Of a stretch of DNA of 64,000 nt, positions 16,883 to 24,494 are shown in pieces (the first letter of the stretch is position 1; each line of letters starts with the position of its first letter). This DNA comes from Holophagales bacterium (lineage in GTDB: Bacteria > Acidobacteriota > Thermoanaerobaculia > Multivoradales > Multivoraceae). The notes beneath the pieces were generated by a model that worked only from the letters and a program-made list of their open reading frames with translations, had not been told where the DNA came from and did no database searches. Location: positions 953,037 to 1,017,036 of the forward strand of contig VXVC01000004.1 of assembly GCA_009836625.1 (NCBI GenBank), read 5' to 3'. The position numbers and the translations under genes were made by a program.

Positions 16883-17932
16883 ATGAACGGGATGCTGAGC
16901 GAACTGGCTCAGAGCCGCTTCGCCGCGTTCCGCGAGTACATCGAGACCACGGATCCGCGGGCGCGCTGGCTCGTCCTGACCCACAACAACCCGGACCCCG
17001 ATGCCCTCGCCAGCGCGGCCGCCCTGGCCAAGGTCCTGCGCTCCGGGTTTCGGCGCCGCGCCACTCCGGCTTACGGCGGCATCATCGGCCGGGCCGAGAA
17101 CCAGGAGATGGTTCGCTCGCTCGATCTCGACTTTCGCCAGGCGCGCCGACTGAAGCTCGCCAGCTACCGCTATGTAGCGTTGGTCGACTGCCAGCCGGCT
17201 ACCGGCAACAGCCCGCTGCCGGCGGAGCGGATGCCCGAGGTCGTCATCGATCACCATCCGGCCCGTCCAAGCACAGCCGCGACGCCCTTCCACGACGTCA
17301 GAACCGACTACGCCGCCGCCGCCACGATCGCCGCCGAGTACCTGCTCGCCTCCGGCGTGCCGGCCACCCGCCGCGAAGCCACGGCGATCGTCTACGCGAT
17401 CCGGAGCGAGACCCTCGACTTCTGCCGCGGCTCCAGCGACGCGGACCGCGCGATCCACGACCACTTCAACACCCAGGCCCTGCCGCGGCTTCTGGGCCGG
17501 ATCCAGAACCCCAGGCTGCCGCTCGACTACTTCGAGACCCTGCGCGAAGCCCTGGACAATCTCTACGGCGTTGACACACTGATCCTGAGCCGGCTCGGCC
17601 CGGTGGCCCAACCCGACATCGTTCCCGAGATCGCCGACCTGCTGCTGCGCCTGGAGGGTTGTACCTGGTCGATGTGCAGCGGCCTCCACGAGGACCGACT
17701 GTACTGCTCGATCCGCACCACGAATCCCCGCGCCAACGCCTCCCGGACCATGCGCCGGCTGGTCGGACGCCATGGACGCGGTGGCGGCCACGGCATGATT
17801 GCCGGAGGCTGGATTCCCAAGGCGAAGGGAGGCGAGGACGCGGTGCGCCGCCAGCAGGACCGGCTGGCAGCCAGGCTGGCTGGACTCCTGCGCAAGGACC
17901 CGAGCCGGATCGTGCCGATTGGCGGCGACTGA
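16883..17932 (+). CDS. DHH/DHHA1-family phosphoesterase
   Basis: About 349 residues. The N-terminal DHH domain has THNNPDPDALASA (the metal-binding PDxD motif, usually PDGDA) and VIDHHP, the DHH motif itself. The C-terminal DHHA1 domain ends with GRGGGHGMIAGG. This layout fits NrnA-like nanoRNases, pAp phosphatases and cyclic-dinucleotide or linear-dinucleotide phosphodiesterases; the substrate cannot be chosen from sequence alone. Since PgpH (5698) would produce pApA, a pApA-cleaving DHH enzyme is a reasonable guess. The start could be the ATG at 16883 or the one at 16892; neither has an SD, and a TAGCAT lies seven bases before the second. Confidence 0.85.
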   Translation: MNGMLSELAQSRFAAFREYIETTDPRARWLVLTHNNPDPDALASAAALAKVLRSGFRRRATPAYGGIIGRAENQEMVRSLDLDFRQARRLKLASYRYVALVDCQPATGNSPLPAERMPEVVIDHHPARPSTAATPFHDVRTDYAAAATIAAEYLLASGVPATRREATAIVYAIRSETLDFCRGSSDADRAIHDHFNTQALPRLLGRIQNPRLPLDYFETLREALDNLYGVDTLILSRLGPVAQPDIVPEIADLLLRLEGCTWSMCSGLHEDRLYCSIRTTNPRANASRTMRRLVGRHGRGGGHGMIAGGWIPKAKGGEDAVRRQQDRLAARLAGLLRKDPSRIVPIGGD

Positions 17933-17948
17933 GAGTGGGGGCCCCGCC

Positions 17949-19514
17949 TCACTCCCACTCGATCGTGCCAGGCGGCTTGCTGGTCAGGTCGTAGACGACA
18001 CGGTTGACCCCCGCCACCTCGTTCACGATCCGACCCGCGACGCGGCCCAGGAACTCGTGGGGCAACTGGCTCCAGTCCGCCGTCATGAAGTCCTCGGTCT
18101 CGACCGAGCGCAGCGCGACCACGTTCTCGTAGCTGCGACCATCGCCCATCACGCCGACGCTCTGCACCGGCAGCAACACGGCCAACGCCTGGCTCACCCG
18201 GTCGTAGAGCCCGGCCGCGCGCAATTCGTCGATGAAGATCGCGTCCGCCTCCTGGAGCACGGCCACGCGGTCGGCGGTGACGTCGCCCAGGATGCGGACC
18301 CCGAGGCCGGGACCCGGGAAGGGGTGCCGCCCCACGAACTCCGAGCCGAGACCGAGCTCCCGGCCCAGCTTGCGGACCTCGTCCTTGAACAGGAAACGAA
18401 GCGGCTCGATCAGGTCGAAACCCAACTGTTCCGGCAGGCCACCGACGTTGTGGTGGCTCTTGATCATCGCCGACGGGCCGAAGGCGGAAACCGACTCGAT
18501 CACGTCCGGGTAGAGCGTGCCCTGGACCAGGTAGCGGATCCTGCCGCCATCTTCCGTCCGCTCCAGTCTCTTCGCCTCGCGCTGGAACACCTCGATGAAC
18601 ACGCGGCCGATCGTGCGCCGCTTCTCTTCCGGATCGGTGACTCCCACGAGTTCTCCGAGGAAGTCGCTCGCCGCGTCGACGACGACCAGCCGCAGGTCGA
18701 GGCCGGAGCTGAGACTCTTCTCCACGGTCATCCGCTCGTTCTTGCGCAGCAGGCCGTTGTCCACGAACACCGCGGTCAGGCGATCCCCGACCGCCCGCTG
18801 CACCAGGCTCGCCGCCACCGCCGAATCGACGCCGCCCGACAGGGCGCAGAGAACCCGGTCCGTCTCACCCACCTGGTCCGCGATCGCCGCCGTGGCCTCC
18901 TCGGCGTAGGACGCCATCCGCCACGCGCCGGAGGCGGAACAGGCGCCGTAGAGGAAGTTCCCGAGCATCTCCCGGCCGCCGTCCGTGTGGGTCACCTCGG
19001 GGTGGAACTGGATTCCGAACAGGGCCCGTTCCCGATCCTGAACGGCCACCACCGGCACGGTCGGCGCGGAAGCCGTCGCTTCAAAACCCGGCGGCACCTC
19101 GTCGACACGGTCGCCGTGCGACATCCACACCCTCTGCTCCGCCTCGAGCCCCGAGAACAGGCCGCCGTCCCGGACGGCCAGGGTGATCTCCGTGCGGCCA
19201 TACTCGCGCATGCCCGATGCCACGACCCGGCCGCCCAGCACCTGGGACATCCACTGCATGCCGTAGCAGATACCGAGGACCGGAATGCCCAGCCGCAGGA
19301 GCTCCGGATCGGCCTGCGGAGCATCCTCCTCGTAGACGCTGTCCGGCCCGCCCGAGAGCACGATGCCGAGGGGCCGTCGCGCCCGCACCTCGTCCACCGA
19401 CAGGTCGAAGGGGTGAATCTCGCAGTAGACCCTGAGTTCCCGCACCCGTCGTGCGATCAACTGAGTGTACTGGCCGCCGAAGTCGAGGACGAGAACGGTC
19501 TCGTGCTCGGTCAC
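17949..19514 (-). CDS. guaA: GMP synthase (glutamine-hydrolysing)
   Basis: A 521-residue enzyme converting XMP to GMP with glutamine and ATP. The N-terminal class I amidotransferase has DFGGQYTQLIARRVRE, the nucleophile Cys83 in GICYGMQ and the distal FHPEVTHT. The ATP-pyrophosphatase domain has ALSGGVDSAVAA and the dimerisation region follows (GRHPFPGPGLGVR). It ends in the canonical TSKPPGTIEWE. The GTG start overlaps the gpsA stop (GTGA). It converges on the DHH gene with only 16 bases between. Confidence 0.97.
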   Translation of the reverse strand: MTEHETVLVLDFGGQYTQLIARRVRELRVYCEIHPFDLSVDEVRARRPLGIVLSGGPDSVYEEDAPQADPELLRLGIPVLGICYGMQWMSQVLGGRVVASGMREYGRTEITLAVRDGGLFSGLEAEQRVWMSHGDRVDEVPPGFEATASAPTVPVVAVQDRERALFGIQFHPEVTHTDGGREMLGNFLYGACSASGAWRMASYAEEATAAIADQVGETDRVLCALSGGVDSAVAASLVQRAVGDRLTAVFVDNGLLRKNERMTVEKSLSSGLDLRLVVVDAASDFLGELVGVTDPEEKRRTIGRVFIEVFQREAKRLERTEDGGRIRYLVQGTLYPDVIESVSAFGPSAMIKSHHNVGGLPEQLGFDLIEPLRFLFKDEVRKLGRELGLGSEFVGRHPFPGPGLGVRILGDVTADRVAVLQEADAIFIDELRAAGLYDRVSQALAVLLPVQSVGVMGDGRSYENVVALRSVETEDFMTADWSQLPHEFLGRVAGRIVNEVAGVNRVVYDLTSKPPGTIEWE

Positions 19515-20572
19515 AGGGCCGACTCTACCTTGAGTTCGCGTCCCATCAGATCGCGGATCGCCGCCGCCGGTTCCTTGCCCCGATAGAGGATCTCGACCAT
19601 TTGTTCAGTGATCGGCAGCTCGACCTGCTTCTCCGTCGCCAGTTCGAGCAGCGCGAGCGAGTTCCGCACACCTTCGGCGACGCCGGCGCGGTCCGTCTCG
19701 ATTTCCTCCAGGGTCCGGCCGCGCCCCAGTTCGATCCCCGTGTTCCGGTTACGTGACAGACCGCCGGTGCAGGTCAGCACCAGGTCACCCAGGCCACCAA
19801 GTCCGGCGAAGGTCGCCGGCCGACCGCCGCAGGCGAGCCCCAGGCGCATCATCTCGTGCAGACCGCGAGTGATCAGCGCCGCGCGCGTGTTCGAGCCGTA
19901 ACCCAGACCGTCCAGCACGCCGGCGGCTATCGCGATCACGTTCTTCGCCGCGGCGCCTATCTCCACGCCCACCACGTCGGTCGAGGTGTAGAGCCGCAGC
20001 GCTCCGCACGAGAGTTCGGCCTGCAGCCGTTCCGCAACCTCGGTCTCCTCCGACGCGACGACACAGGCGGTCGGCAGCTCGGCGGCCAGCTCGGCGGCGA
20101 ACGACGGACCGCTGATCGTCGCGAACTCGATGTCGACGGCCGCCGACGCGGCCTCCTCCGCGCAGACATCGCTCATCCGCCGGAAGTGGCCCTGGTGATC
20201 GGACTCGATCCCCTTGGCGCCCGAAACCAGGGTCACCCGCTCGGGCAGCGGGGCGGCGTCGCCCAGGCCGGCGCGCGCGTCCAGGAAGGAGCGAACGACC
20301 GCGCGAAAGCCGTGGGAAGGCACGACAACCAGCACCGTGCCGCTGGCGGCGGCCTGTCGCAGGTCCCAGGTGACGCGGACCTCGGCCGGCAGCTCGACGC
20401 CCGGCAGATAGCGCTCGTTCACCCGTTCGGAGGCCAGCTTCGCGCCGAACTCGGCCGAGCGGGCCCACAGCAGCACCGGCGTGCCCGCCCGGGCCGCGTG
20501 AATGGCCAGCGCCGTACCCCACGCGCCCGCTCCGAGCACGGCGATGCCGCCGCCGGCTCCGGCGCCGCTCAA
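19511..20572 (-). CDS. gpsA: glycerol-3-phosphate dehydrogenase [NAD(P)+]
   Basis: A 353-residue enzyme that supplies sn-glycerol-3-phosphate for phospholipids. The Rossmann motif VLGAGAWGTALA is near residue 12, with SGPSFAAE, GVEIGAAAKNVIAI, GLGDLVLTCTG and SRNRNTG downstream. The start is TTG, forming a TTGA junction with the plsY stop; GGAGGG six bases upstream supports it. Product flows straight to PlsY, encoded just upstream in the same operon. Confidence 0.96.
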   Translation of the reverse strand: MSGAGAGGGIAVLGAGAWGTALAIHAARAGTPVLLWARSAEFGAKLASERVNERYLPGVELPAEVRVTWDLRQAAASGTVLVVVPSHGFRAVVRSFLDARAGLGDAAPLPERVTLVSGAKGIESDHQGHFRRMSDVCAEEAASAAVDIEFATISGPSFAAELAAELPTACVVASEETEVAERLQAELSCGALRLYTSTDVVGVEIGAAAKNVIAIAAGVLDGLGYGSNTRAALITRGLHEMMRLGLACGGRPATFAGLGGLGDLVLTCTGGLSRNRNTGIELGRGRTLEEIETDRAGVAEGVRNSLALLELATEKQVELPITEQMVEILYRGKEPAAAIRDLMGRELKVESAL

Positions 20573-21222
20573 CCGGAGCCCTCCGGCGCGGGCGGCGAAG
20601 TACCCAGCCGCGATTCCGTTCCGGCCCGCAGCCGCACCAGGTTGGCCCGGTGCTTGGCGATGACGAGAACGGCGATCGCCGCCGTACCCGCGAGCAGAGC
20701 GGGCCCCGAATCGACCCCGTGCTCAACTCGAAAGGCGCCACTCGACCAGTAGACGCCGACCAGCAGTGGCAGCGCCACGGCCGCCGAGATCGAGCCCAGG
20801 GAGACGTAACGCTTCCACGCCACCATCACGACGAACACGACCAGCGCTCCGAGCGCCGCCCCGGGCACCAGCAGCGCCAGGACGCCGGCGGCGGTTGCCA
20901 CTCCCTTGCCGCCCCGGAAACCGAGAAACAGGGGGAAGACATGCCCGGCGACCGCCGCCACCGCGGCTGCCGCCAGCCACCAGGAGCCGACCTCGAGAGA
21001 ACGCGCCAGGACCACCGCCGCGGCGCCCTTGGCGGCGTCCAGCAGCAGCGCGAGCAGAGCCGCCCACTTGCCCGAAGCCCGCAGCACGTTCGTCGCGCCG
21101 GCGCTGCGGCTGCCGATCGTGCGCACGTCGATGCTCCGGTGGAGGCGCACGATGAGATAGCTCCAGGGCAGGGAGCCCAACAGATACGACAGGACGACCG
21201 CAACCGGGCCTGCTGCCGTCAC
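20569..21222 (-). CDS. plsY: glycerol-3-phosphate acyltransferase PlsY
   Basis: A 217-residue inner-membrane enzyme that acylates glycerol-3-phosphate from acyl-phosphate. It has about five hydrophobic segments and the motifs GSLPWSYLI, GSRSAGATNVLR (family usually GSGNxGATN) and FRGGKGVATAAG. The substitution at the asparagine of the first cytoplasmic motif is unusual but the rest is intact. The GTG at 21222 overlaps the cinA stop (GTGA) and is preferred over the upstream in-frame start, which would read through cinA in another frame. Confidence 0.93.
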   Translation of the reverse strand: MTAAGPVAVVLSYLLGSLPWSYLIVRLHRSIDVRTIGSRSAGATNVLRASGKWAALLALLLDAAKGAAAVVLARSLEVGSWWLAAAAVAAVAGHVFPLFLGFRGGKGVATAAGVLALLVPGAALGALVVFVVMVAWKRYVSLGSISAAVALPLLVGVYWSSGAFRVEHGVDSGPALLAGTAAIAVLVIAKHRANLVRLRAGTESRLGTSPPAPEGSG

Positions 21223-22541
21223 GGCGGACCCATCCGCGAGGGCGCCGCCCAAGGCAGCGCGTCGGCCGGTCCGTCCCCGGACAGCAGCATCCGTCGCAAC
21301 ATCTCGAGTGCGAACTGGCTCGAGAGCTGCCTGACGCGCGCCCGATCCCCAGGGAACCGGGCCTCGAAGTGCGAGCGTGAGTCCGCCGGTCCGGCGACGG
21401 CGATATGGACCGTGCCCACCGGCCGCGACTCGCTGCCGCCGCCCGGGCCCGCGACGCCCGTGATCCCGATGCCGTAGTCGCTGCCACAACGCTCCCGGGC
21501 TCCCGCGGCCATCGCCAGCGCCGTCGGTTTCGATACGGCGCCATACTCCACCAGCGTCTCCCGAGGCACGCCGAGCAAGCGCTTCTTCAGCCTGTTCGAG
21601 TACGTGAGGTACCCGCCCACGAACCAGGCGCTGCTCCCCGCCGTGGCCGTCAACCGCTGGCCGAGCAAGCCGCCCGTGCACGACTCGGCGACGGCGACCG
21701 TCTCGCCACGCGCCGCCAGCAGCCCGCCGACCGCCCCCTCGAACTCAACACCGTCCTCGATCGGTCCGACGTAGAACACCGCGTCACCCAGGACGTCCCG
21801 AACCGCCTCCTCCATCTCGGCCAAACGCGGCGCCCGGCCTTCCGCGGGGCCGCCGGCGCGCAGGCGCAGCCGGATCTCACCGGGCCGTGCCAGGACCGAC
21901 AGGTTCTCGTCGCCGAAGCGCTCGTAGACGGGGGAGATCCTCTCTTCGACCACCGACTCCGGCAGGCAGGCCACGCGCACCTCGATCTGATCGAACCCCG
22001 CACCGTCCTCGGACCGCGCCGCCAGCCACGGATCGAGGGCGTCCTCGACGAGGGCGTGAAGCTCCCGCGGCACCCCCGGAAACAGGAAGTAGGTCGTGCC
22101 CCGGGGCGAGGGCGCGGCATCCACGATCCGCTGACCCGGAGCCACGCCGGCGCGGTTCGGCAGCATCTCCGCTCCCTCGACCCGCTCCGCCTGCTTCCGG
22201 TTGACCCGGGGAATGCGCCGCCCGAGTTTTCGGAAACCGCGCTCGATCCGGTCCCACTCGGTCTCGTCGACCGCTACCGAACGCCCGAGCAGCCGGGCAA
22301 CACCCTCCCGCGTCAGATCGTCCCGGGTCGGACCCAGTCCCCCGGTCACGAGCAACAGATCCGCTCGCTCCCGAAGTCCCTTCAGCGCCTCGGCGATCAC
22401 AACGACATCGTCGCCGACGACCGCCTTCGAGACGAGTTCCACGCCCCGTCGCCTCAGCACCTCCGTCAGCGCCAGCGAGTTCGTATCGAGCCGGTCCGTA
22501 CCGAGCAACTCGTCGCCAACCGCGAGAATCGAAGCCTTCAC
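21219..22541 (-). CDS. cinA: CinA-family protein: COG1058 domain plus nicotinamide-nucleotide amidase
   Basis: A 440-residue two-domain protein. The N-terminal MoaB/CinA domain has AVGDELLGTDRLDTNS, VTGGLGPTRDDLT and FLFPGVPREL. The C-terminal PncC domain, which deamidates nicotinamide mononucleotide, has AESCTGGLLGQRLT and GIGITGVAGPGGG. The GTG at 22541 starts the conserved block. A TACACT lies seven bases before it with no SD. It is divergent from vapBC, with 117 bases between. Confidence 0.94.
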   Translation of the reverse strand: MKASILAVGDELLGTDRLDTNSLALTEVLRRRGVELVSKAVVGDDVVVIAEALKGLRERADLLLVTGGLGPTRDDLTREGVARLLGRSVAVDETEWDRIERGFRKLGRRIPRVNRKQAERVEGAEMLPNRAGVAPGQRIVDAAPSPRGTTYFLFPGVPRELHALVEDALDPWLAARSEDGAGFDQIEVRVACLPESVVEERISPVYERFGDENLSVLARPGEIRLRLRAGGPAEGRAPRLAEMEEAVRDVLGDAVFYVGPIEDGVEFEGAVGGLLAARGETVAVAESCTGGLLGQRLTATAGSSAWFVGGYLTYSNRLKKRLLGVPRETLVEYGAVSKPTALAMAAGARERCGSDYGIGITGVAGPGGGSESRPVGTVHIAVAGPADSRSHFEARFPGDRARVRQLSSQFALEMLRRMLLSGDGPADALPWAAPSRMGPP

Positions 22542-22548
22542 CGGGCGC

Positions 22549-22554
22549 AGTGTA
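22549..22554 (-). promoter_or_regulatory. -10-like TACACT before cinA
   Basis: TANNNT hexamer on the minus strand, seven bases before the cinA GTG; no SD between. Fits a leaderless promoter. Confidence 0.45.
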
Positions 22555-22582
22555 GCGAGGCGTTCAGCCTCCGCGGCAGCGC

Positions 22583-22609
22583 TCTTTACTCCTTGACTCA
22601 CAGTAAAGA
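22583..22609. promoter_or_regulatory. inverted repeat, probable VapBC operator
   Basis: Eight-base arms TCTTTACT (22583-22590) and AGTAAAGA (22602-22609) separated by eleven bases. The AT-rich arms stand out from the GC-rich surroundings and cover the -35 of the vapBC promoter. Type II antitoxins of the AbrB/MazE fold commonly bind such repeats to repress their own operon. Confidence 0.65.
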
Positions 22610-22622
22610 ACGCAGCTAGGCT
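22593..22622 (+). promoter_or_regulatory. putative vapBC promoter
   Basis: -35 TTGACT (22593-22598) and -10 TAGGCT (22617-22622) with an 18-base spacer, about 36 bases upstream of the vapB ATG. The inverted repeat overlaps it, which would allow autorepression. Confidence 0.5.
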
Positions 22623-22658
22623 TCACTCGTATCGGCTGTCCGGGACGAGAGGAGAATC

Positions 22659-22886
22659 ATGCCGCGGGTTAGTGCCAAACGCCAGATCACGCTCCCCATC
22701 GCTCAATGCAGGGAAGCCGGAATCGAACCCGGCGACGAGTACCGCTGTTTCGTTGCCGACGGCCGCATCACGATCGTGCGGAAGGAGGCCGGCGCGGCCA
22801 AGGGCTCTCTGCGGCACGTCACCGGCGACCCGGCGATGAGTGACGACGAGTCGCTTCAGAGCGCACTCGACGTGTCGAGGCCTTGA
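22659..22886 (+). CDS. vapB: AbrB/MazE-fold antitoxin VapB
   Basis: A 75-residue protein. The SpoVT-AbrB DNA-binding fold spans about residues 1-45 (AKRQITLPIAQCREAGIEPG, then ITIVRK). The remaining tail, with SDDESLQSALD, would wrap around the toxin. The ATG has GAGGAG four bases upstream. The stop overlaps the vapC start in a TTGA junction, the usual coupling for toxin-antitoxin pairs. Confidence 0.88.
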   Translation: MPRVSAKRQITLPIAQCREAGIEPGDEYRCFVADGRITIVRKEAGAAKGSLRHVTGDPAMSDDESLQSALDVSRP

Positions 22887-23374
22887 TCGCGGTCGACACG
22901 AGCGTCCTGCTCCGTTACCTGCTCCAGGACGACGAGGAGCAGGCGGCACGTGCCGCCAAGGTCTTTGCTGCCGGCGAGACGATCCTGGTCACCGACGTTG
23001 TCCTGGCGGAAACGGTCTGGACACTCTCCGGCAGGAAGTACGGACTGCCGAAGGCTCAACTCGTAGCCGTCCTCGAACGGCTGTTCAGCGAGCCGAGCAT
23101 CCGCTTCGAAGACGACCAGGTCGTATGGCGAGCGCTCCACGCTTACCGCAGCGACGGAGCGACGGAGGCAACGGCATCGCCCAAGCGCGTCGGATTCGCA
23201 GACGCGCTGATCGTGTTCAAGGCGCTCCGGACCGCGGCGAGCGACGGCGAACTGCTGGACGGCGTCTACACCTTCGACGCGGCCATGCAGCGGCTCCCCC
23301 ACGCCGCGGAGCCCCAAGAACGGTTGAGCTGGCCATCGGTCGCCAAGGGTGACGAGCTGAACGAACCCCGTTGA
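22883..23374 (+). CDS. vapC: PIN-domain toxin VapC
   Basis: A 163-residue PIN-domain ribonuclease. The acidic metal-binding residues are in place: Asp5 (AVDTSV), Glu43 (LAETVW), Asp107 (FADALI) and Asp132 (YTFDAAM). VapC toxins cleave tRNA or rRNA; the target here is unknown. The TTG start overlaps the vapB stop. The C-terminal 25 residues after the last aspartate extend beyond a minimal PIN domain. It converges on mcrC with 14 bases between. Confidence 0.9.
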   Translation: MIAVDTSVLLRYLLQDDEEQAARAAKVFAAGETILVTDVVLAETVWTLSGRKYGLPKAQLVAVLERLFSEPSIRFEDDQVVWRALHAYRSDGATEATASPKRVGFADALIVFKALRTAASDGELLDGVYTFDAAMQRLPHAAEPQERLSWPSVAKGDELNEPR

Positions 23375-23388
23375 CCGCTCCCCAGGGC

Positions 23389-24483
23389 TCAAGCGGCCGA
23401 CGCGCTTGCGCCGGCAAGTTCGGCCATGTCGTTGGCGAGGTCGTGAAGGTCGCGGCGAAGGTCAGGCCAAGCCTGGCCCAAGTCGAGCGAACGGACCTCG
23501 ATCGGGTGGCCAGGAAAGCCGTACGGGTGGCGGAACGAATGGCCGTCCGTGGCGTAGAGCAACATGCCGGCGGGCGAACGACCCGCAGGGTTGGTTCGGG
23601 AGTAGTTCGTCAGGTAGGCCCAAAGCTGGTAGAGGTGGTCCGAGCGGAGCTTCCCGTCGCGGGCGAACGGTTCGTTTACGCACTTCGTCTCCACGATCAC
23701 GCTCCGACTCCGCTCCGAGGCGCGGCGGGCCGGGACGAAGATGTCGGCGAACATTGCGGGCACGGCAGGCGCTCCGCTGGGTGCGACCGCGCCGAAGGAG
23801 ATCTGCCTGTTGCCCGGCCAGACCCCAAGATCCGGTCGGTCCCGCTTCAGGAAGCCGCGTACGAAGGCCTCGAACAGGTTCCCCATCTCCGTGTCGCTAG
23901 CAGTGAATCCCCGGAACCGGTAGCGGCCGGACCGGCCCTCCGGAACCAGCCGGCCAGCGACCAATCGGCAGACGCTGAGCAGGAAGCCGTAGTCCGAGTT
24001 GTTGCGGTGGAGTTGCACGCCGTGGAAGAACTCGCCCCGTAGCTCGACTTCATCGACTTCGGGTTGTAAACGCGCCAGGCGCAGCAGGTCATGGCGCAAC
24101 CCGTGGTCCAGGTCGCTCGCTGGCAGCGACGCCAACCGAAGCATCGTCGACTTGACGAGGCGGTTGGGCACCACGTTCCGGGTCAGCTCCTCGTGCCGCA
24201 CCGCCACGCGGGCGCGGGAACGAAGCGCCCGGGCCACCGTTCGGGCCATGTCGATCTTTCCCTTCGGCCGCCGCGCGTCCTCGGCGCGCTCCAGGTAGCC
24301 GCGGTCGAGGCCACGCCGCCACAGCCGCCGGAAGCTGTCGCGGAGCAGCCGCGCCAGGAGGTTCTGCGGCAGATCGTCGGGGCCCGAAGCCTGTTCTCTC
24401 GCCGCTGCCGAGTCCAGATGCTCGTCGTACCGCTCCCACGCGTAGCAGAGAACGACGTAGAGAGTGTGGGCCGGAATCTTCAT
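23389..24483 (-). CDS. mcrC: McrC-like nuclease subunit of a McrBC restriction system
   Basis: A 364-residue protein matching McrC-type subunits. The N-terminal region includes the conserved RRPKGKID and RNVVPNRLVK motifs. The C-terminal half carries a PD-(D/E)xK nuclease core: Glu205 in LFEAFV, Asp247 in FADIFV and Glu265-Thr-Lys267 in VIVETKC, followed by HLYQLWAYL. It would cut DNA when recruited by McrB. It lies eleven bases after mcrB, clearly one operon. Type IV systems restrict modified (for example methylated or hydroxymethylated) DNA; the specificity is set by McrB. Confidence 0.88.
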   Translation of the reverse strand: MKIPAHTLYVVLCYAWERYDEHLDSAAAREQASGPDDLPQNLLARLLRDSFRRLWRRGLDRGYLERAEDARRPKGKIDMARTVARALRSRARVAVRHEELTRNVVPNRLVKSTMLRLASLPASDLDHGLRHDLLRLARLQPEVDEVELRGEFFHGVQLHRNNSDYGFLLSVCRLVAGRLVPEGRSGRYRFRGFTASDTEMGNLFEAFVRGFLKRDRPDLGVWPGNRQISFGAVAPSGAPAVPAMFADIFVPARRASERSRSVIVETKCVNEPFARDGKLRSDHLYQLWAYLTNYSRTNPAGRSPAGMLLYATDGHSFRHPYGFPGHPIEVRSLDLGQAWPDLRRDLHDLANDMAELAGASASAA

Positions 24484-24494
24484 CCCGACTCGGA

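Noticed and set aside
17930..17962. Shared terminator between the DHH gene and guaA
   Set aside because: GAGTGGG and CCCACTC can pair but the structure lies partly in guaA coding sequence and has no T-tract.
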